A stretch of 64,000 nt of DNA from Streptomyces marokkonensis (lineage in GTDB: Bacteria; Actinomycetota; Actinomycetes; Streptomycetales; Streptomycetaceae). Under the pieces are notes generated by a model. It was not told the DNA's origin. It did not search any database and saw nothing but the letters and a program-made list of their open reading frames with translations. Position numbers and translations under genes: made by a program. This document shows, one piece after another, positions 36,122 to 43,578 of this stretch. The DNA lies in contig NZ_VSKS01000004.1 of the NCBI RefSeq assembly GCF_008312835.1, positions 124,001 through 188,000 on the forward strand. The letters run 5' to 3'. Position 1 is the stretch's first letter. Every line of letters starts with the position of its first letter.

Positions 36122-38136
36122 GCCGTCTCCTCCGTCACGGGGGCGATCACGGCCAGCACCTGGTCCATGGCGACCGTCGTGCCCGGGGCCACGTCCAGTT
36201 CGGTGACCGTGCCGGCGTGCGGGGCGGAGATGACGTGCTCCATCTTCATCGCCTCCACCACCAGCAGGCTCTGGCCCGCGCTCACCTCGTCGCCGACGGC
36301 GACCTTCACCACCGTCACCGTGCCCGGCATCGGCGCGGTCAGCGAGTCGGCGCCCGCCTGACCCGCCCGGGTGAGGGACGCGGCGACCGGGTCGTGGTCG
36401 CGCACGTGCCAGGCGTCGCCGTCGCGGCCCAGCCAGGTGCCGTCCGCCGCGGTGGCGAAGCTGTGGGTGACGCCGTCGAGCGCGAGGGTGAACCGCTCGC
36501 CGCCCACCGGCCCTGCGGACCCCCGCAGCGGGGTGCCGGACCCGGGAAGCAGCAGTTCCGTCCCGCCGTCCGGCGTGCTGCGCACGCGCACGGTCACCGG
36601 GTCCCGGCCCGCCACCCGCAGGTGGTGCGCGGTCCAGGCCCGCGAGCCGCCCAGCCGCCAGCCGTCGGCGGTGTCGAACGGATCGGCCCAGCCGGACCCG
36701 CCGGCGGGCGCGAGGCGGGCCTGCCGCAGCAGTGCCGCCGCCGCGTACGCCTCCGCCGGCACCTCGTCCGGTACGAGCCCGTCCACCTCGCGCTCCACCA
36801 GGCCGGTGTCCATGTCGCCGCCGGCCACCGCCGGGTGCGCGAGCAGCCGCCGCAGGAACCCGGCGTTGGTCTGCACGCCCAGCGTCACCGTCTCCGCGAG
36901 GGCGGCCCTCAGCTTGCGCAGCGCTGTCGCGCGGTCGGGGCCGTACGCGATCACCTTGGACAGCATCGGGTCGTAGAGGCTGCCGACCTCCGTGCCCTCG
37001 CTCAGCCCGGAGTCGGTGCGTACGCCGGCGCCCTGCGGCTCGCGCAGCCTCAGCACCGTGCCGCCGGAGGGCAGGAAGCCGCGGGCCGGGTCCTCCGCGC
37101 AGACGCGCGCCTCGACCGCGTGGCCGGTGAGCCGGATGTCCTCCTGCCCGAACGGCAGCGGCTCGCCCGCCGCCACCCGCAGCTGCCACTCCACCAGGTC
37201 CAGGCCCGTGACCAGCTCGGTGACCGGGTGCTCCACCTGGAGGCGGGTGTTCATCTCCATGAAGTAGTACGACGAGGGGTCGTTGCCCGGGACGATGAAC
37301 TCCACCGTGCCCGCGCCCCGGTAGCCGCACGAGCGGGCCGCCTGGACCGCCGCCTCGCCCATCGCGGCCCGGGTCTCCTCGTCGAGGAGCACACTGGGCG
37401 CCTCCTCGATGATCTTCTGGTGCCGGCGCTGGAGCGAGCACTCGCGCTCGCCCAGGTGGACGACGCCCCCGTGGCCGTCGGCCAGCACCTGGATCTCGAT
37501 GTGCCGGGGGCGGTCGATCCACCGCTCGACCAGCAGGGTGTCGTCGCCGAAGGAGGCGCGGGCCTCGCGGCGGGCCGCGGCGATCTCGTCGGCCAGCTTC
37601 GCCGCGTCCCGCACCAGGCGCATGCCCTTGCCGCCGCCGCCCGCCGAGGGCTTCAGCAGCACCGGCGTGCCGATCTCCCGGGCCGCGTCGGCGAGCTGTG
37701 CGTCGGTCAGTCCGCTGCCGCTGGAGCCGGGCACGACCGGCACCCCGGCCGCCCGCACCGTCTCCTTCGCGCGGATCTTGTCGCCCATCAGGGAGATCGC
37801 GTCGGCCGGGGGCCCGATGAACACCAGCCCCGCCTCTGCGCACGCCCGCGCGAACCCGGCGTTCTCGGCGAGGAAGCCGTACCCCGGGTGGACCGCCCGG
37901 GCGCCGGTGCGGGCGGCGGCCTCCAGCAGCCGCTCCACCGACAGATAGCTCTCCGAAGCCGCCGCCGGGCCGATCCGCACCGCCGTGTCGGCCTCCCGGA
38001 CGTGCCGGGCGTCGGCGTCCGCGTCGGAGTACACGGCCACCGAGCGCACGCCCATCGACCGCAGGGTGCGGATCACCCGGACGGCGATCTCGCCCCGGTT
38101 GGCCACCAGCACCGTCTCGAACATCTGCTCTGTCAT
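36118..38136 (-). CDS. Acyl-CoA carboxylase biotin subunit (probably methylcrotonyl-CoA)
   Basis: Biotin carboxylase and carrier protein in one chain, 672 residues. The ATP-grasp carboxylase domain spans about 1-450 with KPSAGGGGKGMRLV and EMNTRLQVEHPVTE. A middle linker follows, and the biotinyl domain at the end has the EAMKMEH lysine. ATG 38136 is chosen (MTEQMFETVLVANRGEIAVR) with GAGGGG upstream; the GTG at 38154 overlapping the preceding stop is an alternative. With the adjacent carboxyltransferase and HMG-CoA lyase it most likely carboxylates 3-methylcrotonyl-CoA in leucine catabolism. Confidence 0.93.
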   Translation of the reverse strand: MTEQMFETVLVANRGEIAVRVIRTLRSMGVRSVAVYSDADADARHVREADTAVRIGPAAASESYLSVERLLEAAARTGARAVHPGYGFLAENAGFARACAEAGLVFIGPPADAISLMGDKIRAKETVRAAGVPVVPGSSGSGLTDAQLADAAREIGTPVLLKPSAGGGGKGMRLVRDAAKLADEIAAARREARASFGDDTLLVERWIDRPRHIEIQVLADGHGGVVHLGERECSLQRRHQKIIEEAPSVLLDEETRAAMGEAAVQAARSCGYRGAGTVEFIVPGNDPSSYYFMEMNTRLQVEHPVTELVTGLDLVEWQLRVAAGEPLPFGQEDIRLTGHAVEARVCAEDPARGFLPSGGTVLRLREPQGAGVRTDSGLSEGTEVGSLYDPMLSKVIAYGPDRATALRKLRAALAETVTLGVQTNAGFLRRLLAHPAVAGGDMDTGLVEREVDGLVPDEVPAEAYAAAALLRQARLAPAGGSGWADPFDTADGWRLGGSRAWTAHHLRVAGRDPVTVRVRSTPDGGTELLLPGSGTPLRGSAGPVGGERFTLALDGVTHSFATAADGTWLGRDGDAWHVRDHDPVAASLTRAGQAGADSLTAPMPGTVTVVKVAVGDEVSAGQSLLVVEAMKMEHVISAPHAGTVTELDVAPGTTVAMDQVLAVIAPVTEETA

Positions 38137-38150
38137 CGTCAGGGGTCCCC

Positions 38151-39767
38151 TCACATCCGGAAGACGCCGAACTGAGGGTCACTCAGTGGCGCGTTGGCGC
38201 ACGCGGTCAGGGCCAGGCCCAGGACCTGCCGGGTCTCCATCGGGTCGATCACGCCGTCGTCCCAGAGGCGGGCCGTCGCGTAGTAGGCGTTCCCCTGACG
38301 CTCGTACCGGTCGCGGATCGGGGCCTTGAAGGCGTCCTCGTCCTCGGCGGGCCACTCCTCGCCGCGCGCCTCCATCTGGTCCCGTTTCACGGTCGCGAGG
38401 ACCGAGGCGGCCTGCTCGCCGCCCATCACCGAGATCTTGGCGTTGGGCCACATCCACAGGAAGCGGGGGGAGTACGCCCTGCCGCACATCGAGTAGTTGC
38501 CCGCCCCGTACGACCCGCCGACCACCACCGTCAGCTTCGGCACCCGCGTGCAGGCGACCGCGGTGACCATCTTGGCGCCGTGCTTGGCGATGCCGCCCGC
38601 CTCGTAGTCCCGGCCCACCATGAAGCCCGAGATGTTCTGCAGGAACACCAGCGGGATGCCGCGCTGGTCGCACAGCTCGATGAAGTGGGCGCCCTTCTGC
38701 GCGGACTCGGCGAACAGGATGCCGTTGTTGGCGACGATGCCCACCGGATGGCCGTGGATCCGCGCGAAGCCGGTGACCAGGGTCTGCCCGAACTCCGACT
38801 TGAACTCGGCGAAGCGGGAGCCGTCCACGACGCGCGCGATGACCTCCCGTACGTCGTAGGGGGTGCGGGAGTCGACCGGTACCACCCCGTACAGCCCGGC
38901 GGGGTCCACCTTGGGCTCGACGGCCCGCTCCACCTGCCAGGGCAGGGATCCGCGCGCCGGGAGCGTGGAGACGATGGTCCGCACGATCCGCAGCGCGTGC
39001 GCGTCGTCCTCCGCGAGGTGGTCGGTCACGCCCGACACCCGCGAGTGGACCTCGCCGCCGCCCAGCTCCTCCGCCGTGACCACCTCGCCGGTGGCCGCCT
39101 TCACCAGGGGCGGGCCGCCGAGGAAGATCGTGCCCTGGTTGCGCACGATCACCGCCTCGTCGCTCATCGCCGGGACGTACGCCCCGCCCGCCGTGCAGGA
39201 GCCGAGCACCGCCGCGATCTGCGGGATGCCGGCGCCGGACATCCGGGCCTGGTTGTAGAAGATCCGCCCGAAGTGGTCCCGGTCCGGGAACACCTCGTCC
39301 TGCATCGGCAGGAAGGCGCCGCCCGAGTCCACCAGGTAGACGCAGGGGAGCCGGTTGTCGAGGGCCACCTCCTGCGCGCGCAGGTGCTTCTTCACCGTCA
39401 TCGGGTAGTACGTGCCGCCCTTGACGGTGGCGTCGTTGGCCACGACCACGCACTCGCGGCCGGAGACCCGCCCGATGCCGGCGATCACGCCGGCCGCCGG
39501 GGCCTGCCCCTCGTACATCCCGTCGGCCGCCAGCGGGGCCAGTTCCAGGAAGGGCGAGCCGGGGTCGAGGAGGGTGTCCACGCGGTCGCGCGGGAGCAGC
39601 TTCCCGCGCGCCGTGTGCCGTGCCCGCGCCCGCTCGCCGCCGCCGAGCGCCGCCGCGGCCAGCTTGCCGCGCAGTTCCTCGACGAGGGCGCGGTGCGCCT
39701 CCTCGTTGGCCCGAAAGGCCTCCGACGCGGGATCGGCCGCGCTGTGAAGCTCCGGTGCCTCATGCAT
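38151..39767 (-). CDS. Acyl-CoA carboxyltransferase subunit (probably methylcrotonyl-CoA)
   Basis: Carboxyltransferase beta subunit of 538 residues with the two crotonase-fold halves. Signatures include [60 protein letters not shown] and [20 protein letters not shown], which resemble methylcrotonyl-CoA rather than acetyl- or propionyl-CoA carboxylases. It is first in the operon, with the TetR operators 21-65 bp upstream of its ATG at 39767. Its stop overlaps a GTG in the next gene's leader, so translation is coupled. Confidence 0.93.
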   Translation of the reverse strand: MHEAPELHSAADPASEAFRANEEAHRALVEELRGKLAAAALGGGERARARHTARGKLLPRDRVDTLLDPGSPFLELAPLAADGMYEGQAPAAGVIAGIGRVSGRECVVVANDATVKGGTYYPMTVKKHLRAQEVALDNRLPCVYLVDSGGAFLPMQDEVFPDRDHFGRIFYNQARMSGAGIPQIAAVLGSCTAGGAYVPAMSDEAVIVRNQGTIFLGGPPLVKAATGEVVTAEELGGGEVHSRVSGVTDHLAEDDAHALRIVRTIVSTLPARGSLPWQVERAVEPKVDPAGLYGVVPVDSRTPYDVREVIARVVDGSRFAEFKSEFGQTLVTGFARIHGHPVGIVANNGILFAESAQKGAHFIELCDQRGIPLVFLQNISGFMVGRDYEAGGIAKHGAKMVTAVACTRVPKLTVVVGGSYGAGNYSMCGRAYSPRFLWMWPNAKISVMGGEQAASVLATVKRDQMEARGEEWPAEDEDAFKAPIRDRYERQGNAYYATARLWDDGVIDPMETRQVLGLALTACANAPLSDPQFGVFRM

Positions 39768-39787
39768 CCTGCGGGTCCCCTCACCTT

Positions 39788-39803
39788 GTTAATGAGCGTT
39801 AAC
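39788..39803. promoter_or_regulatory. TetR operator copy 1
   Basis: GTTAATGAGCGTTAAC is an imperfect palindrome. With the copy at 39817-39832 it fits GTTAAYGAGCGYTAAC. It lies 21 bp upstream of the carboxyltransferase start, where bound protein would block that promoter. Confidence 0.75.
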
Positions 39804-39816
39804 GCATTTCCTCCAG

Positions 39817-39832
39817 GTTAACGAGCGCTAAC
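39817..39832. promoter_or_regulatory. TetR operator copy 2, over the tetR promoter
   Basis: GTTAACGAGCGCTAAC differs from copy 1 in two bases; the centres are 29 bp apart (about three helical turns). It overlaps the -35 of the regulator gene (TTAACG at 39818-39823), which predicts autorepression. Confidence 0.75.
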
Positions 39833-39847
39833 CTCGCTGTCTAGAAT
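39818..39847 (+). promoter_or_regulatory. Promoter of tetR gene, probably leaderless mRNA
   Basis: TTAACG (39818-39823) and TAGAAT (39842-39847) are 18 bp apart. The ATG begins at 39855, seven bases after the -10, so transcription probably starts at or beside the start codon; no ribosome site is present. Confidence 0.6.
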
Positions 39848-39854
39848 CGTCTCC

Positions 39855-40451
39855 ATGGCCACCAGAACCGACGCCCCCACCCGCCGCGAGCAGATCCTCA
39901 AGGAGGCCGCCCGGCTCTTCGCCGAGCGCGGGTTCCACGGCGTCGGGGTCGACGAGATAGGCGCCGCGGTCGGCATCAGCGGACCCGGGCTCTACCGGCA
40001 CTTCGCGGGCAAGGACGCGATGCTCGCGGAGCTGCTGGTGGGGATCAGCGGGCAGCTGCTGACCGGCGCGAAGCAGCGCCTGAGGGAGGCCGGCGGGGTG
40101 GCCCCCGAGGCGGTCCTCGACTCGCTGATCGAGGGGCACATCGACTTCGCGCTCGACGACCGCCCCCTCATCACCCTGCACGACCGTGAGCTGGACCGCC
40201 TCCGGGACACCGACCGCAAGCTGGTCCGCCAGCTCCAGCGGCAGTACGTGGAGCTGTGGGTGGAGGTGGTGCGCGGGCTGTACCCGGACCTGGCCGAACC
40301 GGCCGCCCGCTCGGCCGTCCACTCGGTGTTCGGCCTGCTCAACTCCACCCCGCACCTGACCCGCCCCGGCTCCCTGCCGGGCCGCACCGGGACCGCCGAG
40401 CTGCTGCACCGGATGGCGCGGGGCGCGTTCGCGGCGGCGGGCGCGCGATGA
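39855..40451 (+). CDS. TetR-family regulator of the leucine/acyl-CoA operon
   Basis: TetR-type repressor of 198 residues. The helix-turn-helix covers about 10-55 (RREQILKEAARLFAERGF, VDEIGAAVGISGPGLYRHFAGKDAM) and the all-helical ligand domain follows. Divergence from the carboxylase operon, with twin 16-bp operators between them, points to acyl-CoA-responsive control of leucine breakdown and of itself. The ATG 39855 has no ribosome site and seems to be leaderless. The ligand is not known; related regulators sense CoA thioesters. Confidence 0.9.
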   Translation: MATRTDAPTRREQILKEAARLFAERGFHGVGVDEIGAAVGISGPGLYRHFAGKDAMLAELLVGISGQLLTGAKQRLREAGGVAPEAVLDSLIEGHIDFALDDRPLITLHDRELDRLRDTDRKLVRQLQRQYVELWVEVVRGLYPDLAEPAARSAVHSVFGLLNSTPHLTRPGSLPGRTGTAELLHRMARGAFAAAGAR

Positions 40452-40548
40452 CCCCGGTGGAGTGACGGGCGGCGACGGCCCGGCGGAGTGACGAGCGTTA
40501 CGGGCGGTCCGGTCTGGACGGCTGTGGATACTCGCCGGTATCTTAGAT

Positions 40549-40564
40549 CTGAGCAAGCGCTTAG
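40549..40564. promoter_or_regulatory. Palindrome upstream of second acyl-CoA dehydrogenase
   Basis: CTGAGCAAGCGCTTAG is an imperfect inverted repeat (CTRAGC, four-base centre, GCTYAG) ending 29 bp before the GTG. It differs from the GTTAAYGAGCGYTAAC operators, so a different regulator is likely. About 50 bp upstream, ACGAGCGTTA (40491-40500) resembles one arm of the TetR operators. Confidence 0.5.
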
Positions 40565-40593
40565 ACATGCCCAGGTACTGGAGGTGGCGGACA

Positions 40594-41751
40594 GTGCGCC
40601 GTACGGTTTTCAACGAGGATCACGAGGCGTTCCGCGAGACGATCCGCGCCTTCATCGAGGCCGAGGTCGTCCCCGTCTACGACGAGTGGTTCGCGGCGGG
40701 CCAGGCGCCCCGCGACTTCTACTACAAGCTCGGTGAGCTGGGCATCTTCGGCATCAGCGTGCCCGAGGAGTTCGGCGGCGCGGGCATGGACACCCACAAG
40801 TTCGAGGCCGTCCTCTACGAGGAGACCGCCCGCGCGGGCGTCCAGTTCGGCGGCTCCGGCGTGCACGTGCTGCTCGCCCTGCCCTACCTCAAGATGCTGG
40901 CCACCGACGAGCAGAAGAAGCGGTTCCTGCCGAAGTTCGTCACCGGCGAGGAGATGTGGGCCATCGCGATGACCGAGCCGGGCACCGGCTCCGACCTCGC
41001 GGGCATGAAGACCACCGCCAAGCTGAGCGAGGACGGCACCCACTACGTCCTCAACGGCGCCAAGACCTTCATCACCGGCGGCGTCCACGCCGACAAGGTG
41101 ATCGTCTGCGCCCGCACCGCCGCCCCGACGGCCGAGGACCGCCGCCACGGCATCTCCCTGTTCGCCGTCGACACCAAGTCCGAGGGCTACTCCGTCGGCC
41201 GCAAGCTCGACAAGCTCGGCCTGAAGACCTCCGACACCGCCGAGCTGGCGTTCGTCGACGTCAAGGTCCCCGTCGAGGACCTGCTCGGCGAGGAGAACAA
41301 GGGCTTCTACTACCTCGGCCACAACCTGGCCTCCGAGCGCTGGGGCATCGCCTTCGGCGCCTACGCGCAGGCCAAGGCCGCCGTCCGGTTCGCCAAGCAG
41401 TACGTGCAGGAGCGCACCGTCTTCGGCAAGCCGGTCGCCCACTTCCAGAACACCAAGTTCGAACTGGCCGCCTGCCAGGCCGAGGTGGACGCGGCCGAGG
41501 CCGTCGCCGACCGCGCCACGGAGGCCCTCGACGCCGGCGAGCTCACCCCGGCCGAGGCCGCCAGCGCCAAGCTGTTCTGCACCGAGGTCGCGCACCGCGT
41601 CATCGACCGCTGCCTCCAGCTGCACGGCGGCTACGGCTACATGAACGAGTACCCGATCGCCCGCCTGTACGCGGACAACCGCGTCAACCGCATCTACGGC
41701 GGCACCAGCGAGATCATGAAGTCGATCATCGCCAAGGACATGGGCCTGTAA
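40594..41751 (+). CDS. Acyl-CoA dehydrogenase (LCAD-like active site)
   Basis: FAD-dependent acyl-CoA dehydrogenase of 385 residues with MTEPGTGSDLAGMKTTA and LHGGYGYMNEYPIARLY. At the usual catalytic position the sequence is IYGGTSEIM, with Gly in place of Glu. A glutamate occurs instead as E248 in ASERWGIA, the place used by long-chain acyl-CoA dehydrogenases. The GTG start at 40594 is preceded by GGAGGTGG. It is probably for long or branched acyl-CoAs. It is the first of two co-directional genes with the thioesterase; the neighbouring TetR or the palindrome just upstream may control it. Confidence 0.9.
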   Translation: MRRTVFNEDHEAFRETIRAFIEAEVVPVYDEWFAAGQAPRDFYYKLGELGIFGISVPEEFGGAGMDTHKFEAVLYEETARAGVQFGGSGVHVLLALPYLKMLATDEQKKRFLPKFVTGEEMWAIAMTEPGTGSDLAGMKTTAKLSEDGTHYVLNGAKTFITGGVHADKVIVCARTAAPTAEDRRHGISLFAVDTKSEGYSVGRKLDKLGLKTSDTAELAFVDVKVPVEDLLGEENKGFYYLGHNLASERWGIAFGAYAQAKAAVRFAKQYVQERTVFGKPVAHFQNTKFELAACQAEVDAAEAVADRATEALDAGELTPAEAASAKLFCTEVAHRVIDRCLQLHGGYGYMNEYPIARLYADNRVNRIYGGTSEIMKSIIAKDMGL

Positions 41752-41786
41752 GCCCCGCGAAATCCCTGGCGTATACAACTGACCCC

Positions 41787-42656
41787 ATGAGTCAGGCACT
41801 TCAGGAGCTCCTCGATCTGCTCGACCTCGAGCAGATCGAGGAGAACATCTTCCGCGGCCACTCCCGCCCCGCCGTCGTCCCCCGCGTCTTCGGCGGGCAG
41901 GTCGCCGCGCAGGCGCTCGTCGCCGCGGGGCGGACCGTCCCCGAGGAGCGGCCCGCGCACTCCCTGCACGCTTACTTCCTGCGTCCCGGCGACCCCGGCG
42001 CACCGATCGTCTACACCGTCGACCGGATCCGCGACGGCCGCTCCTTCACCACCCGGCGGGTGGTCGCGGTCCAGCACGGCAAGCCGATCTTCCACCTCTC
42101 GGCGTCCTTCCAGACCTATGAGGAGGGCCTGGACCACCAGGAGCCGATGCCGCCGTCCCCCGACCCGGACGCACTGCCCACCTCGCAGGAGCGCCTGCGC
42201 GGCTACGCCCACCTCGCCCCCGAGGTCGTGGACCGCTTCCTGGAGGCACGCGCCGCCGTCGACCTGCGCTACGTCGACGAGCCGCCCTACGGCCGCTTCG
42301 GCGAGCCCCGCGAACCGCACTCCCAGGTGTGGTTCCGCACCAACGGCAAGCTCGCCGACGACCCCCTGCTGCACGTCGTCCTCGCCACGTACGTCTCCGA
42401 CATGACGCTGCTGGACTCCGTCCTCCTCGCCCACGGGCGCGGCGGCTGGGCCGTCGGTGACGTCGTCGGCGCGTCCCTGGACCACGCCATGTGGTTCCAC
42501 CGTCCGTTCCGCGCCGACGAGTGGCTGCTGTACGACCAGCAGTCCCCGTCGGCCCACGGCGGCCGGGGCCTCGGCCAGGCCCGCATCTACACCCAGGACG
42601 GCCGCCTCGCGGTCTCCGTCATCCAGGAGGGCGTGGTCCGCGTCCCGCGCGGCTAG
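41787..42656 (+). CDS. tesB: Acyl-CoA thioesterase II
   Basis: Cytosolic thioesterase of 289 residues with two hotdog domains. The first includes RVFGGQVAAQALVAAGRTV and HAYFLRPGDP; the second includes SLDHAMWFHRPFRADEWLLYDQ and GGRGLGQARIYTQDGRLAVSV, with the family Asp and Gln. It hydrolyses medium- and long-chain acyl-CoAs. It follows the dehydrogenase by 35 bp. No ribosome site precedes the ATG; TATACA (41772-41777) lies nine bases upstream, so a leaderless transcript is possible. A 27-bp tandem repeat spans its stop codon. Confidence 0.93.
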   Translation: MSQALQELLDLLDLEQIEENIFRGHSRPAVVPRVFGGQVAAQALVAAGRTVPEERPAHSLHAYFLRPGDPGAPIVYTVDRIRDGRSFTTRRVVAVQHGKPIFHLSASFQTYEEGLDHQEPMPPSPDPDALPTSQERLRGYAHLAPEVVDRFLEARAAVDLRYVDEPPYGRFGEPREPHSQVWFRTNGKLADDPLLHVVLATYVSDMTLLDSVLLAHGRGGWAVGDVVGASLDHAMWFHRPFRADEWLLYDQQSPSAHGGRGLGQARIYTQDGRLAVSVIQEGVVRVPRG

Positions 42657-42690
42657 CCGGTCATCCGCGTCCCGCGCGGCCAGCCGGTCA
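42637..42690. repeat. 27-bp tandem repeat over a stop codon
   Basis: Two copies of 27 bp (42637-42663 and 42664-42690) differ at one base, the T of the thioesterase TAG stop, which is C in the second copy. The second copy ends in the stop codon of the convergent phosphatase gene. The 3' ends of both genes have therefore been reshaped by a small duplication. Confidence 0.85.
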
Positions 42691-43479
42691 GACGGCCAGC
42701 CCGGCCTCCGCCAGCAGGTACGCCGTCATCGGGTCGTAGTGGCGGGGGCTGGTGACGTGGTCGTCGAGGGGGACCGTCACCTGGACGGTGCCCTCGGACT
42801 CGGCGAGGAACAGGGCCGGGTCGTTGCTGTCGGCGTAGCCGACGGAGTCGACGCCGTACTGCCCGGCCGCGCCCGCCCAGCCGTGGTCGGCGACGACCAG
42901 GTCGGGCAGCGGCCTGCCCTCGCGCTCCAGGGCGGTCAGGATGGCCTTCATCGGCTCCCCGGAGTGGGTGTGCCACAGCGTGGCACCGTGCTCCAGCATC
43001 GCCACGTCCGCGAACTGCATCACATAACCCTCGTCCGTCGTCAGCCCGTCCGGGATGACGACGATCTCGCAGCCGGCCGCCCGCAGCGCGGCGGCCGTCG
43101 CGCGGTGCACGTCGAGCAGCCCGCCCGGGTGGCCGGTGGCGAACAGCACCCGCTGCCGCCCCTCCGCCGCCTTGCGCAGCCGTCCCGCCATCCGCTCCAG
43201 GCCCGCGACGGTCAGCTCCGGGTCGATGGTGTCCTGCCCGTACCGGTACTCGGGATCGTCGTTGACGCCGACCCGCTCCGCCATCACCGCGAGCACGTCC
43301 TGCTCGTCGGTCCAGCGGTCACCGAGCTCCAGGCCGAGCCAGTAGTGGCGGTCGCCGTTCGCCAGTTTGCGGTAGTGGGAGAGGTTGTTCTCGCGCGGCG
43401 TGGCGACGTCGCCCGCGATGCGGGTGGCGACCAGGTGTTCGACGAGTTCGGCGCGGCTGGGTGTCCCGGATATCGGCAT
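42688..43479 (-). CDS. Phosphatase-family protein (PF15698 type)
   Basis: A 263-residue soluble protein of the actinobacterial family named simply 'phosphatase'. Conserved stretches are RENNLSHYRKLANGDRHYWLGLE, FATGHPGGLLDVHRATAAAL, TLWHTHSGEPMKAIL and LVVADHGWAGAAGQYG, with several His and Asp residues suited to metal binding. ATG 43479 is preferred (MPISGTPSRAELVEHL), close to a G-run; 43488 is an alternative. Substrate unknown. It converges on the thioesterase gene with only 31 bp between stops, filled by the tandem repeat. Confidence 0.82.
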   Translation of the reverse strand: MPISGTPSRAELVEHLVATRIAGDVATPRENNLSHYRKLANGDRHYWLGLELGDRWTDEQDVLAVMAERVGVNDDPEYRYGQDTIDPELTVAGLERMAGRLRKAAEGRQRVLFATGHPGGLLDVHRATAAALRAAGCEIVVIPDGLTTDEGYVMQFADVAMLEHGATLWHTHSGEPMKAILTALEREGRPLPDLVVADHGWAGAAGQYGVDSVGYADSNDPALFLAESEGTVQVTVPLDDHVTSPRHYDPMTAYLLAEAGLAV

Positions 43480-43578
43480 GCCCCCCATTGTGGAGCAGCG
43501 CCCTGTGGGCGTCCCTGGCGTATCGCGCGCTGGGACGTGCGTCACGTACTCAGGCGGCTGCGTACGGATACTCAGTGC

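Noticed and set aside
35174-38182. 1002-codon frame joining HMG-CoA lyase to an upstream extension
   Set aside because: The extension overlaps the biotin carboxylase in another frame. The lyase starts at ATG 36121 by ATGA overlap.
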